From an uncultured Prevotellaceae bacterium (GTDB taxonomy: Bacteria; Bacteroidota; Bacteroidia; Bacteroidales; Bacteroidaceae): a DNA stretch of 48,033 nucleotides. Where the stretch lies: contig ONLL01000026.1 in NCBI GenBank assembly GCA_900318685.1, positions 1 to 48,033 on the forward strand, read 5' to 3'. Positions 6,955-15,518 of this stretch are shown here, one piece after another (positions within the stretch are counted from its first letter, which is position 1; every line of letters begins with the position of its first letter). A program made the translations under genes and the position numbers. The notes under the pieces were generated by a model. It ran no database searches and was not told where the DNA came from. It was given only the letters and a program-made list of their open reading frames with translations.

Positions 6955-8441
6955 ATGCGATAGAAGTTCAGCACGTTTCGAAATCGTATGGCTCAGTACG
7001 GGCGCTTGACTCCGTATCCTTCTCCGTAGACAAAGGCGAGGTGTTCGGACTCATCGGTCCTGACGGAGCTGGCAAGACGTCGATGTTTCGCATACTATGT
7101 TCGCTGCTTCTGCCGGATGCAGGTACGGCGACGGTTGACGGCTTCGACGTGGTCAGGCAGATGCGTGAGGTGCGCTCCCGTGTGGGCTATATGCCTGGCA
7201 AGTTCTCACTCTATCAGGACCTGACCATCGAGGAGAACCTGAAGTTCTTCGCCACGCTCTTCGGCACAACGATTGAGGAAGGCTACGACTCGATCAGAGC
7301 TATCTATTCACAGATAGAGCGGTTCAAGGATCGTAAGGCTGGGGCGTTGTCGGGTGGTATGAAACAGAAGCTGGCACTTTCGTGTGCGCTGGTGCATCAA
7401 CCTAGTGTGCTCTTCCTCGACGAACCTACTACAGGTGTTGATCCCGTAAGCCGTAAGGAACTATGGGAGATGCTGCTGATGCTGAAGGAGCGAGGCATCA
7501 CCATTGTGGCCTCAACACCCTATCTCGACGAGGTGCGCTGCTGCGAGCGCGTAGCTTTTCTCGATCATGGGAAGGTGCAGGGTATAGATACGCCAGAGAA
7601 GATACTTGAGGAGTTTAAGGAAATATTCCTACCCAATCCCTTCCCCATTCCCGAGCAGAGTTCGCCTACCCATAGCCCCTCCCGCTTGGGAGGGGAAGGG
7701 GGTGAGTTCGCTATTGAAGTCTCACATCTAGTGAAGGCTTTTGGGACATTCCGTGCCGTCGATGACATCTCCTTCAGCGTGAAAAAGGGCGAGATATTCG
7801 GCTTCCTGGGGGCTAATGGTGCAGGCAAGACGACAGCGATGCACATGCTGACTGGGCTGAACCAGCCGACGAGCGGAACGGGTAGGGTAGTGGGCTATGA
7901 CATCCGCACGGAGTACGAACAAATCAAGAAGCACATCGGCTATATGTCGCAGAAGTTCTCGCTCTATGAAGATCTGACCGTGGCCGAGAATATCCGTCTT
8001 TTTGCCGGCATCTATGGGATGAAGAAGGAAGATATAAGAAGCAAGATGGAAGATTTGCTGCTGCAGTTGAAGTTCGAGGAGCATCGCGATACATTGGTCA
8101 AGAGCATTCCCCTAGGTTGGAAACAGAAGTTGGCTTTCTCCGTCTCAATATTCCACGAGCCTGGTGTGGTGTTCCTTGATGAGCCTACGGGCGGCGTCGA
8201 CCCAGCCACGCGCCGTCAGTTCTGGGAGCTCATCTACGACGCTGCGAAAAGAGGCATCACGGTCTTTGTGACCACCCACTATATGGACGAGGCTGAATAC
8301 TGCGACCGCATCTCGATTATGGTCGACGGCAAGATCAAGGCGATGGGCACGCCTGATGAACTGAAAAAGGAATATGGCCAGCCCGATATGGATCATGTGT
8401 TTACCTATCTGGCTAGGCAGGCAACACGTAGCGATAGTTAA
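6951..8441 (+). CDS. Tandem ABC transporter ATP-binding protein (YbhF-like)
   Basis: This 496-residue protein carries two nucleotide-binding domains, as in YbhF/YhiH-type ABC-2 exporters. NBD1 (about residues 1-225) has Walker A GPDGAGKTS, signature LSGGMKQK and Walker B VLFLDEPTTGVD. NBD2 (about 255-490) has Walker A GANGAGKTT and Walker B VVFLDEPTGGVD, but a degenerate signature (PLGWKQK), which is also seen in relatives. Both permease genes follow directly. The linker between the NBDs (about residues 227-252) is encoded by a family A hairpin repeat (7630-7707), in frame and with no visible effect on either domain. Confidence 0.93.
   Translation: MNAIEVQHVSKSYGSVRALDSVSFSVDKGEVFGLIGPDGAGKTSMFRILCSLLLPDAGTATVDGFDVVRQMREVRSRVGYMPGKFSLYQDLTIEENLKFFATLFGTTIEEGYDSIRAIYSQIERFKDRKAGALSGGMKQKLALSCALVHQPSVLFLDEPTTGVDPVSRKELWEMLLMLKERGITIVASTPYLDEVRCCERVAFLDHGKVQGIDTPEKILEEFKEIFLPNPFPIPEQSSPTHSPSRLGGEGGEFAIEVSHLVKAFGTFRAVDDISFSVKKGEIFGFLGANGAGKTTAMHMLTGLNQPTSGTGRVVGYDIRTEYEQIKKHIGYMSQKFSLYEDLTVAENIRLFAGIYGMKKEDIRSKMEDLLLQLKFEEHRDTLVKSIPLGWKQKLAFSVSIFHEPGVVFLDEPTGGVDPATRRQFWELIYDAAKRGITVFVTTHYMDEAEYCDRISIMVDGKIKAMGTPDELKKEYGQPDMDHVFTYLARQATRSDS
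7630..7707 (-). repeat. Family A hairpin repeat, long variant, copy 2, in ABC ATPase linker
   Basis: The stem CCCCTCCC (7676-7683) / GGGAGGGG (7688-7695) is followed by AAGGGGGTGAG. The upstream part CCCCATTCCCG...CGCCTACCCATAGCC is shared with the reverse complement of the copy at 21956-22023, in the same order. The element is in frame and falls exactly between the two ATPase domains. Confidence 0.8.
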
Positions 8442-8453
8442 GAGTTTAGAGAC

Positions 8454-9581
8454 ATGAAGCAGTTTATAGCATTTGTAATGAAGGAGGCCAAGCACATCCT
8501 GCGCGACAAGCGTACGATGCTGATACTCTTTGGCATGCCTGTGGTGCTGATGTTCCTCTTTGGCTTTGCTATCACTACTGATGTGAAGAATGTGCGGACG
8601 GTGGTGGTGACGGCTAACAACGATAACCAGACTCAGCAGGCTGTGGAGCGACTGGCGCAGTCGGAATATTTCATCATCACTCAAACTGTCAGTACTCCAC
8701 AGGAAGCCGAACAGCTCATCCGCAGTCAGAAGGCGGATATGGCTCTCGTATTTGGAAAGATAGAGACCCCACCCCTGACTCCTCCCCTTGAGGGGCGGGG
8801 AGTCGGTGCTGTCCATGGGGTACAACTCATCGTCGACGGGAGCGATCCCAACATGGCGCAACAATGGGCTACCTATGCTCAGGCCATCCTTGCGCAGCCA
8901 GTCAGTCGCAATGGCTATTCAGTTCCTTCTCCCCTTGGAGAAGGACCAGGGGTGAGGCTTTTATATAATCCTCAGATGCGCTCTGCTTATAACTTCGTGC
9001 CGGCCATCATGGGTATGCTGCTGATGCTCATCTGTGCCATGATGACCTCAATCTCGATTGTCCGCGAGAAGGAGCGAGGCACGATGGAGGTGCTGCTGGT
9101 GTCGCCCGTGCGACCGCTGATGGTGATTATTGCCAAGGCCGTTCCATACCTGGTGCTCGCTTTCGTCATCCTCGTCACCATCCTACTGATGGCGCGCTTT
9201 GTGCTGGGAGTGCCATTGGCAGGTTCGCTGTTTTGGATATTAGCAGTCTCGACGCTGTATATCCTGCTGGCCCTTTCGTTGGGCCTGCTCATCTCCAATG
9301 TGGCGCAGACGCAGCTTGTTGCTCTGTTGCTCTCGGCGATGGTGCTGCTCATGCCCGTGGTGATGCTCTCAGGCATGCTGTTCCCTGTCGAGTCAATGCC
9401 GAAGGTGCTGCAGTGGCTCTCGGCCATCGTTCCGCCGCGCTACTATATTCAGGCTATGCGCAAGCTGATGATCATGGGTGTAGGCATTGGCGATGTTGCT
9501 CAGGAGGTGGCTGTCTTGGCAGGTATGACTGTCGTGCTGCTAGCCATCGCGCTGAAGAAGTTCAAGGTGAGACTTGAGTGA
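8454..9581 (+). CDS. ABC-2 type permease (YbhS-like), first of two
   Basis: This 375-residue membrane permease has one N-terminal membrane helix (about residues 22-42), a large extracytoplasmic domain (about 43-180) and five C-terminal hydrophobic segments. This is the usual ABC2_membrane_3 layout. The signature-like EKERGTMEVLLVSPVRP (about residue 203) precedes the third segment. It pairs with the following permease and the tandem ATPase. Two separate family A repeats are read in frame within the extracytoplasmic domain (about residues 103-118 and 157-169), giving peptides TPPLTPPLEGRGVG and PSPLGEGPGVR. Confidence 0.92.
   Translation: MKQFIAFVMKEAKHILRDKRTMLILFGMPVVLMFLFGFAITTDVKNVRTVVVTANNDNQTQQAVERLAQSEYFIITQTVSTPQEAEQLIRSQKADMALVFGKIETPPLTPPLEGRGVGAVHGVQLIVDGSDPNMAQQWATYAQAILAQPVSRNGYSVPSPLGEGPGVRLLYNPQMRSAYNFVPAIMGMLLMLICAMMTSISIVREKERGTMEVLLVSPVRPLMVIIAKAVPYLVLAFVILVTILLMARFVLGVPLAGSLFWILAVSTLYILLALSLGLLISNVAQTQLVALLLSAMVLLMPVVMLSGMLFPVESMPKVLQWLSAIVPPRYYIQAMRKLMIMGVGIGDVAQEVAVLAGMTVVLLAIALKKFKVRLE
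8763..8808 (+). repeat. Family A hairpin repeat, copy 3, in ABC permease
   Basis: The head GAGACCCCACCCC is followed by a hairpin ending GGGGAGT. The head is nearly identical to that of the copies flanking the DUF559 gene. It is in frame within the extracytoplasmic loop of the permease. Confidence 0.8.
8925..8960 (-). repeat. Family A hairpin repeat, copy 4, in ABC permease
   Basis: The stem CCTTCTCC (8925-8932) / GGAGAAGG (8937-8944) is followed by ACCAGGGGTGAGGCTT. Its reverse complement gives the head AAGCCTCACCCC. It is in frame, about 115 bp after copy 3 and in opposite orientation to it. Confidence 0.75.
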
Positions 9582-9656
9582 TTGGACCATTTCACTATTG
9601 GACTATTATACTATTGCTCGAATGAACTGTTAAATCGTAAATTGTCAAAACGTCAG
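9582..9656. other. Low-complexity spacer between permease genes
   Basis: The spacer holds near-repeats of ATTGGACCATT / ATTGGACTATT / ATACTATT. It can be read in frame with the second permease, but the encoded residues do not resemble a permease N-terminus, so I treat it as non-coding. Confidence 0.45.
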
Positions 9657-10718
9657 ATGATAAAGTATCTCATCCAAAAGGAGTTCCTGCAGATACGTCG
9701 CAACGCTTTCCTGCCGCGTCTCATCGTCCTGTTCCCCATCGTGATTATGTGCGTCATGCCGTGGGTGATGCAGATGGAGGTGAAGAACGTAGTGGTGGAT
9801 GTGGTTGATATCGACCGAACCGTAGAGTCGCAACGTATCGTGCAAAAGATCGCTTCCAGCAATTACTTCATCTTTGGTGGGCAGAAAGCTACTTATGCCG
9901 AGGCGATGAAAGACATAGAGAAGGGTCGTGCCGATGTTATCCTCGAGATTCGCGACGGGAAGTTTCTCATCGCTGCCAATGCCGTCAACGGCACCAAAGG
10001 GGCGATGGGGTCGGCTTATCTGAGCCAGATCGTGTCTGCCCATTCAGCAGCCGAAACCATAGGAGCTTCCTCGCCGGCTGTAGGGGGAACTTCAACCTTG
10101 CTCCTTTACAATAAAGGCCAGAACTACAAACTCTTTATGATTCCAGCCCTCTTCGCCATTGTGATGATGTTGATGACGGGATTCCTGCCAACGCTGAACA
10201 TCGTCGGCGAGAAAGAGGCAGGTACCATCGAGCAGATCAATGTCACGCCAGTTTCGAAATGGTCGTTCATACTGGCCAAACTCATTCCCTATTGGCTCAT
10301 TGCCTTGTTTGTCATCACCGTCTGTCTGTTGCTGGCCTGGCTTGTCTATGGCATCACACCTGCAGGCCCCGTTTGGCTTATCTATGTGCTGGCTATGCTC
10401 CTGGCACTGTTCTTCTCGTCCTTTGGACTTATCATTTCCAACTACTCCGACACTATGCAGCAGGCCATGTTTGTCATGTGGTTCTTCGTGGTATGCATCC
10501 TGCTGCTTAGCGGTCTGTTCACCCCGACACGCTCGATGCCTGAGTGGGCGTACCTGACTACCTATGTCAACCCCATGCACTACTTCATCGATGCCATCCG
10601 GACGGTATTCATTCGTGGTGGCAACGTGCAGCACATTGCTCACCAGCTCCTGGCCCTGACGGCCATAGGCACTTTCATGGCAGTTTGGGCAGTGCAGAGC
10701 TATAAGAAGAACAGTTAA
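9657..10718 (+). CDS. ABC-2 type permease (YbhR-like), second of two
   Basis: This 353-residue permease begins MIKYLIQKEFLQIRRNAFLP, a typical start for the family, at 9657; an in-frame upstream extension to 9582 is rejected. It has one N-terminal membrane helix, an extracytoplasmic domain (about residues 45-170), then five hydrophobic segments and a cytosolic GEKEAGTIEQINVTPV motif at about residue 186. With the preceding permease it would form the heterodimeric membrane part of the exporter. The substrate is unknown; drugs, bile compounds or lipids are possible for this class. Confidence 0.92.
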   Translation: MIKYLIQKEFLQIRRNAFLPRLIVLFPIVIMCVMPWVMQMEVKNVVVDVVDIDRTVESQRIVQKIASSNYFIFGGQKATYAEAMKDIEKGRADVILEIRDGKFLIAANAVNGTKGAMGSAYLSQIVSAHSAAETIGASSPAVGGTSTLLLYNKGQNYKLFMIPALFAIVMMLMTGFLPTLNIVGEKEAGTIEQINVTPVSKWSFILAKLIPYWLIALFVITVCLLLAWLVYGITPAGPVWLIYVLAMLLALFFSSFGLIISNYSDTMQQAMFVMWFFVVCILLLSGLFTPTRSMPEWAYLTTYVNPMHYFIDAIRTVFIRGGNVQHIAHQLLALTAIGTFMAVWAVQSYKKNS

Positions 10719-10765
10719 GAAAAATAAATCTTCACTCTTCACTTTTCGTTCTCACTTTTTTTTTG

Positions 10766-10773
10766 TACCTTTG
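10766..10773 (+). promoter_or_regulatory. -7 promoter box upstream of the 55-residue protein
   Basis: TACCTTTG lies 8 nt upstream of the ATG at 10782, behind a T-rich tract, so the leader would be very short. It separates this unit from the export operon. Confidence 0.6.
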
Positions 10774-10781
10774 CCCTCAAT

Positions 10782-10949
10782 ATGAATTGGAAGTTTATTT
10801 TGCGATGGGTCATCACCTTTACGGTGTGCCTCATTATCTATGATTTGACAGGCAGTTTCTGGATGTCGCTGGGCATTCTGATTCTCCTGGCCGTGGGCGA
10901 GAGCTTTGTCATCGACTGGTTGGAAAAGCGAAAGGGTAAGAAGTCATGA
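10782..10949 (+). CDS. Small membrane protein of 55 residues
   Basis: This short gene encodes 55 residues starting MNWKFILRWVITF. Two hydrophobic segments are visible (about residues 5-20 and 26-44), followed by a basic tail WLEKRKGKKS. Its stop overlaps the next gene's ATG as ATGA (10946-10949), and it has its own -7 box 8 nt upstream, so it looks like a genuine translated gene coupled to the glycosidase. I do not recognise the family; no function is proposed. Confidence 0.7.
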   Translation: MNWKFILRWVITFTVCLIIYDLTGSFWMSLGILILLAVGESFVIDWLEKRKGKKS

Positions 10950-13891
10950 GCCGACGATTAGTGACGACGTTGCTCTGTCTGCTTGCGTTCTCTTACATTC
11001 AGGGGCAAGGCATTCCTGGAGCGCTGCAGTCGTATTACGACGGCAGTCGTGACACGTTGCGCAGACTTCAGTACTATCCTCAGGGCACAGCTTTCGTATC
11101 GGAGAACGGCCACAACCGCTTCACACGGGCACTTTATGGCAGCTATACCGATTACCGCATCGAGACAAGCGACCGCCCGATCTTCGCCATCGCGAAGAAA
11201 GGCCACTATAAGAGCGTGCGTTTCGAGATTGAGGGAGTACCCCTGGATGAAGTCGACTATTGCAAGTCGTATTATCAGGATGGCATGCGCTCGTATCTGT
11301 TGGGTGACCACCGTTGGAACAATATGGGCAACGGCATCGTGCGTGTGCATGTGCTGGCCTTGCACCAGGAAGAGGGCGCCATCTGGCAGTTTATCTGCGA
11401 CAACCTGAAGGACCGTCAGCTGGAGGTGAAGGTAAAGGTGTGCGACATTGCCAGTACGAAGCTGCAGCGGAATGGCGACATCGGCGCCGACAAACCGGGT
11501 GTGTTCGAGCCTTCGCCTACGGAACAGGGATTGGTTGTGGGTAAGGCTACGCGCAGCAATAACTTCGCTCATCTGGTGATGAAGCTGGACAGCATTCACT
11601 TCATGCATGACGGTGATGCCTTCCAGTTGTTCCAGGACGAGGTGAAGTACTATAAGAAGCTGTCTGAGCGAGTGCAGTTTGATACCCCCGATCCTTACAT
11701 CAATACGCTGGGCAGTGCTCTCGTCATGGCTGCTGAGGGCGACTGGGACGGTAAGACGTGGTTGCATGGCTGTATCGGTTGGCGCATGCCGTTGGCAGGC
11801 TGGCGTGCAGCCTATGTGGGCGACGTGCTGGGATGGAACGACCGTCAACATAGCCACTTCGATGCCTATGCCAAGAGTCAGGTGACGAATGTAGAGCCTA
11901 CGATACCGCATCCTTCACAGGATCCCTCGATGAATATGGCACGGGCAGAAAAGCGATGGGGCACGCAGATGTACTCGAACGGCTATATCTGCCGCAATCC
12001 TGAGCGCAACGACCAGATGCACCACTACGACATGAACCTGAACTATATGGACGAGTTGATGTGGCACTTCCAGTATGATGCCGATCCTGACTACATGCGA
12101 CAGCTGTGGCCTGTGATTAAGCGCCATTTGGCCTGGGAGAAACGCAACTACGACCCTGATGGTGACCACCTCTACGATGCCTACTGCTGCATCTGGGCCA
12201 GCGATGCACTCTACTACAATGGTGGGGCTGTGACCCATTCGTCGGCTTATAATTATAGGGGTAACCTGCTCGCTGCACGAATAGCGGAGATTATTGGTGA
12301 GGACGCTACGCCCTACAGGCAGGAGACTGAGGCTATACTCAGGGCGATGAATCAGCGGCTTTGGTTGAATGATAAAGGCGTATGGGCTGAGTATCAGGAT
12401 GCTATGGGGATGAGGCGTCTGCATGAGAGTCCTGCGATTTGGTCGGTATATACTCCTATCGACTGTGGTGCCTGCACTCCTGAACAAGCTTGGAAGGCTG
12501 TCTCTTGGGTGAATACGCATATCCCTAAGATTCGTGTTGAAGACACGGAATACCACACCATCGCCACCTCCAACTGGATGCCCTATTCGTGGAGCATCAA
12601 CAATGTGGCTGCTGCCGAGGTGATGCACATGGCGCTGGCCTGTTTCGAGGCTGGCTGCGAGACGGAGGGCTTCGGGCTGATGAAGGCCAATATCCTCGAC
12701 CAGATGTACTACGGACAGTGTCCGGGCAATTTCGGCCAGATCAGTTATTATGATGCTGCTCGTGGTGAGTGCTATCGCGACTTTGGCGACTGCATAGGTA
12801 TCTCCAGCCGCACGCTCATCCAAGGTCTCTTCGGCATCATCCCACAGGCACTCGACGGTAAGTGCATCATCCGTCCGGGCTTCCCAAGCGAGTGGGACAG
12901 CGTCAGCATTAAGACTCCCTACCTCTCATATAAGTTCACACGTAAGGGCAAGGTGGAGCGTTATGAGATTACCCAAAACTTCCGTCGGCCCCTGAAGATT
13001 GTCCTCCGTCAGAATTGTGGTCTTGGCAACTATCGTGACACTGAGGGCAGCAGTGAGCAGTATCAGGTGATTGAGGTGGAGAAACCCGACTATGTGATGA
13101 GGCTCTCACATCCCATTGTGAACAGGAAACGCAACCTTGGCCTTGATGAACCAACGGGTGGTGGCAAGATCGTTCCCCAGCTGATAGACCGCTATTTCAA
13201 TGCGCGTGTCGATGATATCTTCAAGAACAAATACTTGTCGCCCCGTCCGAAGACCACGACGCTGCAGATTCCTGTGCAGGGTGTCGGTGAGTGGTGTCAC
13301 CCACAACAGACTGCTGATATCAACGACAGCGTATTTCGTTCGCTCATCGTCAAAGACGAGGTGAGCCTGGCCGGCATCCCATTCCACACGCCTGCCGTTG
13401 GCCGCAACATCGTCTATACCTCGCTGTGGGACAATTATCCCGACTCTGTGGTCATCCCCCTCAAGGGTAATGCCTCGAAGGCCTATCTGCTGATGGCAGG
13501 AAGCACCAACCACATGCAGAGTCGCATCGACAACGGGCTGGTTGTCGTCACCTATGCTGACAATACTACGGACACATTGGCTTTGCACAATCCCGACAAC
13601 TGGTGCCCCATCGAGCAGGACTATTATGTTGACGGCAAAGCGTTCTATGCAGCATCCCCTCGTCCCCTGCGTATTTGTCTGGGTAAGGCTACAGCCGATG
13701 GCCGTCCCATCGTCAGCCGCGACTTGGGGCGTGAACTGGATATCACAGGTGTCTATGGCCGTCAGATTTCAGGTGGAGCCGCTCAGTTGCTGTCGATGCC
13801 ACTGAGTTCGAGAAAGAAACTAAAGAGCCTCACCCTGCGCACCCTCTCCAATGATGTGGTGATAGGGCTGATGGCAGTCACGTTGCAGTAG
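10946..13891 (+). CDS. Secreted glycosidase-like protein (DUF4450 type)
   Basis: This 981-residue protein has a signal peptide (residues 1-21, ending IQG). It resembles Bacteroidota DUF4450 proteins built on an (alpha/alpha)6 six-hairpin glycosidase core. The central part (about residues 270-640) has the Trp/Asp/Glu-rich pattern of that fold, for example WLHGCIGWRMPLAGW, HLYDAYCCIWASDALYYNGG and TIATSNWMPYSWSINN. The beta-rich C-terminal third (from about 740) could be an accessory domain. The substrate and catalytic residues cannot be assigned from the sequence alone. It is translationally coupled to the small membrane protein upstream, and a family A repeat begins directly after its stop codon. 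Confidence 0.75.
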   Translation: MSRRLVTTLLCLLAFSYIQGQGIPGALQSYYDGSRDTLRRLQYYPQGTAFVSENGHNRFTRALYGSYTDYRIETSDRPIFAIAKKGHYKSVRFEIEGVPLDEVDYCKSYYQDGMRSYLLGDHRWNNMGNGIVRVHVLALHQEEGAIWQFICDNLKDRQLEVKVKVCDIASTKLQRNGDIGADKPGVFEPSPTEQGLVVGKATRSNNFAHLVMKLDSIHFMHDGDAFQLFQDEVKYYKKLSERVQFDTPDPYINTLGSALVMAAEGDWDGKTWLHGCIGWRMPLAGWRAAYVGDVLGWNDRQHSHFDAYAKSQVTNVEPTIPHPSQDPSMNMARAEKRWGTQMYSNGYICRNPERNDQMHHYDMNLNYMDELMWHFQYDADPDYMRQLWPVIKRHLAWEKRNYDPDGDHLYDAYCCIWASDALYYNGGAVTHSSAYNYRGNLLAARIAEIIGEDATPYRQETEAILRAMNQRLWLNDKGVWAEYQDAMGMRRLHESPAIWSVYTPIDCGACTPEQAWKAVSWVNTHIPKIRVEDTEYHTIATSNWMPYSWSINNVAAAEVMHMALACFEAGCETEGFGLMKANILDQMYYGQCPGNFGQISYYDAARGECYRDFGDCIGISSRTLIQGLFGIIPQALDGKCIIRPGFPSEWDSVSIKTPYLSYKFTRKGKVERYEITQNFRRPLKIVLRQNCGLGNYRDTEGSSEQYQVIEVEKPDYVMRLSHPIVNRKRNLGLDEPTGGGKIVPQLIDRYFNARVDDIFKNKYLSPRPKTTTLQIPVQGVGEWCHPQQTADINDSVFRSLIVKDEVSLAGIPFHTPAVGRNIVYTSLWDNYPDSVVIPLKGNASKAYLLMAGSTNHMQSRIDNGLVVVTYADNTTDTLALHNPDNWCPIEQDYYVDGKAFYAASPRPLRICLGKATADGRPIVSRDLGRELDITGVYGRQISGGAAQLLSMPLSSRKKLKSLTLRTLSNDVVIGLMAVTLQ

Positions 13892-13938
13892 GCCCACCCC
13901 CGACCCCTCCCCTAGTGTCCCCAAGGGAGGGGAGGTGA
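13892..13938 (+). repeat. Family A hairpin repeat, copy 5, intergenic
   Basis: The head GGCCCACCCCCGA is followed by stem CCCCTCCC (13904-13911) / GGGAGGGG (13925-13932). It starts immediately after the TAG stop of the glycosidase and is the only copy in a clear intergenic gap. It may serve as an end-of-transcript hairpin. Confidence 0.8.
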
Positions 13939-13970
13939 TTTGTTTTAATGTTAAATAATTAGAGTCAGAA

Positions 13971-15518
13971 GTGGAAGAACTGAAAGAATTATATCGCAAG
14001 TGGAGTGGGGCAGAGCCCGCTCTGATGGAAAAGTTGGCTGGAGCGGGCAGCAACCGGCAGTACTTTCGTATGACCGACGACAAAGGCCAGAGCGTCATCG
14101 GATGTATAGGTACCAGCCGTGAGGAGAACCATGCCTTCATCTACCTGGCGCGTCACTTCACTAAACGACAGCTGCCTGTGCCTGAGGTGCTGGCCGTGAG
14201 TGATGATGAGCTGCGCTATCTGCAGACCGACCTGGGACAGGTGTCGCTCTTCGATGCTATTCGTGGCGGACGTGAGGCTGGCGGTCGTTATACGCTGAAG
14301 GAACAGGCGCTGCTGAAGCAGACTATTCGCGAACTGCCGAATATACAGTTGCGTGGAGCTCGTGAGCTCGATTTCACGAACTGCTATCCGCAGCCAGCCT
14401 TTGACCAGGACTCGGTGCTCTTCGACCTCAACTACTTCAAATACTGCTTCCTCAAGGCCACTGAGCTCGACTTCCATGAACTGAAGCTTGAGGCCGACTT
14501 CCGCCTGCTGGCTAAGGACCTGACTGCAGCAGGCGACGAGCAGTGCTTCCTCTATCGTGACTTCCAGGCTCGCAACGTTATGCTGAAGGGGGCTTCTCCT
14601 TACTTCATCGACTTCCAGGGAGGACGTCGTGGACCATATTACTACGACCTCGCCTCTTTCCTCTGGCAGGCCAGTGCGAAGTATCCGCACAAGCTGCGTC
14701 GAGAGCTGGTCTACGAGTACTACAATGCCTTGAAGCAGTATACCGAAGTGCCGTCTAGGCATCATTTCGTCGAGCGTCTGTCGCTTTTCGTCCTCTTCCG
14801 CATCCTGCAGGTGCTGGGTGCCTATGGGTTCCGGGGTAACTTCGAGCGTAAGCAGCATTTCATCGACAGCATTCCGCCAGCCATCCAAAACCTGCGCGAA
14901 CTGCTCAACACCGTGCGTTTCCCCTATCCGCACCTGGTCGATGTGCTTAACCGTCTCACCAAGCTGCCTCAGTATCAGCAGACAGAGCCGACTGTCAAAC
15001 GTGCCGACGGCTATAAGATAACTGAGAGAAATCCCTACAAGCCCCATCCGCAGGACGGACCTGCGACGTTCTCGAAGTACGATGCACAGGGACCTTTGGT
15101 GGTGCGTGTGTACAGCTTTTCCTACGGCAAGGGCATTCCTGCCGATGAGTCTGGCAATGGTGGCGGCTATGTCTTTGACTGTCGTTCTACCCACAACCCT
15201 GGCCGTTATGAACCCTACAAACAGCTGACGGGCCTCGACGAGCCTGTCATCCGATTCCTTGAGGATGATGGTGAGATACTCACCTTCCTCGACTCTGTAT
15301 ATAAGTTGGCCGATGCCCATGTGCGCCGTTACATCCAGCGTGGCTTCACTTCGCTGATGTTTTGTTTCGGCTGCACGGGCGGACAGCACCGATCGGTGTA
15401 CAGTGCCCAGCATCTGGCCCAGCATATTCATCAGGCCTTCCCCAGCGTGGAGGTTCGCCTCTTCCATCGGGAGCAGGGTCTGTCAACAGTATTTCCACCA
15501 CATGAAAGCAACCAATGA
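13971..15518 (+). CDS. Aminoglycoside phosphotransferase-fold kinase fused to RapZ C-terminal domain
   Basis: This 515-residue fusion starts at GTG. Residues about 1-335 form an APH-fold kinase: nucleotide loop GAGSNRQYFRMTD, catalytic loop FLYRDFQARNVML and metal-binding FIDFQGGRRGPYYYDLASF. The closest named relatives are MurNAc/GlcNAc 1-kinases (AmgK type). Residues about 360-510 match the C-terminal domain of RapZ, with YVFDCRSTHNPG, TGLDEPVIRFLE and the hallmark GCTGGQHRSVY. In Enterobacteria this domain senses glucosamine-6-phosphate and binds small RNA. A role in amino-sugar or cell-wall recycling is an inference. The next gene, a sigma factor, overlaps its stop by 4 bp, implying coupled expression. 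Confidence 0.85.
   Translation: MEELKELYRKWSGAEPALMEKLAGAGSNRQYFRMTDDKGQSVIGCIGTSREENHAFIYLARHFTKRQLPVPEVLAVSDDELRYLQTDLGQVSLFDAIRGGREAGGRYTLKEQALLKQTIRELPNIQLRGARELDFTNCYPQPAFDQDSVLFDLNYFKYCFLKATELDFHELKLEADFRLLAKDLTAAGDEQCFLYRDFQARNVMLKGASPYFIDFQGGRRGPYYYDLASFLWQASAKYPHKLRRELVYEYYNALKQYTEVPSRHHFVERLSLFVLFRILQVLGAYGFRGNFERKQHFIDSIPPAIQNLRELLNTVRFPYPHLVDVLNRLTKLPQYQQTEPTVKRADGYKITERNPYKPHPQDGPATFSKYDAQGPLVVRVYSFSYGKGIPADESGNGGGYVFDCRSTHNPGRYEPYKQLTGLDEPVIRFLEDDGEILTFLDSVYKLADAHVRRYIQRGFTSLMFCFGCTGGQHRSVYSAQHLAQHIHQAFPSVEVRLFHREQGLSTVFPPHESNQ

Noticed and set aside
7950-8150. Degenerate signature motif in the second ATPase domain as a sign of inactivation
   Set aside because: Relatives of the YbhF type also have a PLG-x-KQ-like signature in the second domain, so this looks like a family trait.
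13989-15467. Antisense ORF of 492 codons opposite the kinase-RapZ gene
   Set aside because: The plus-strand frame has clear kinase and RapZ motifs; the antisense frame has none.
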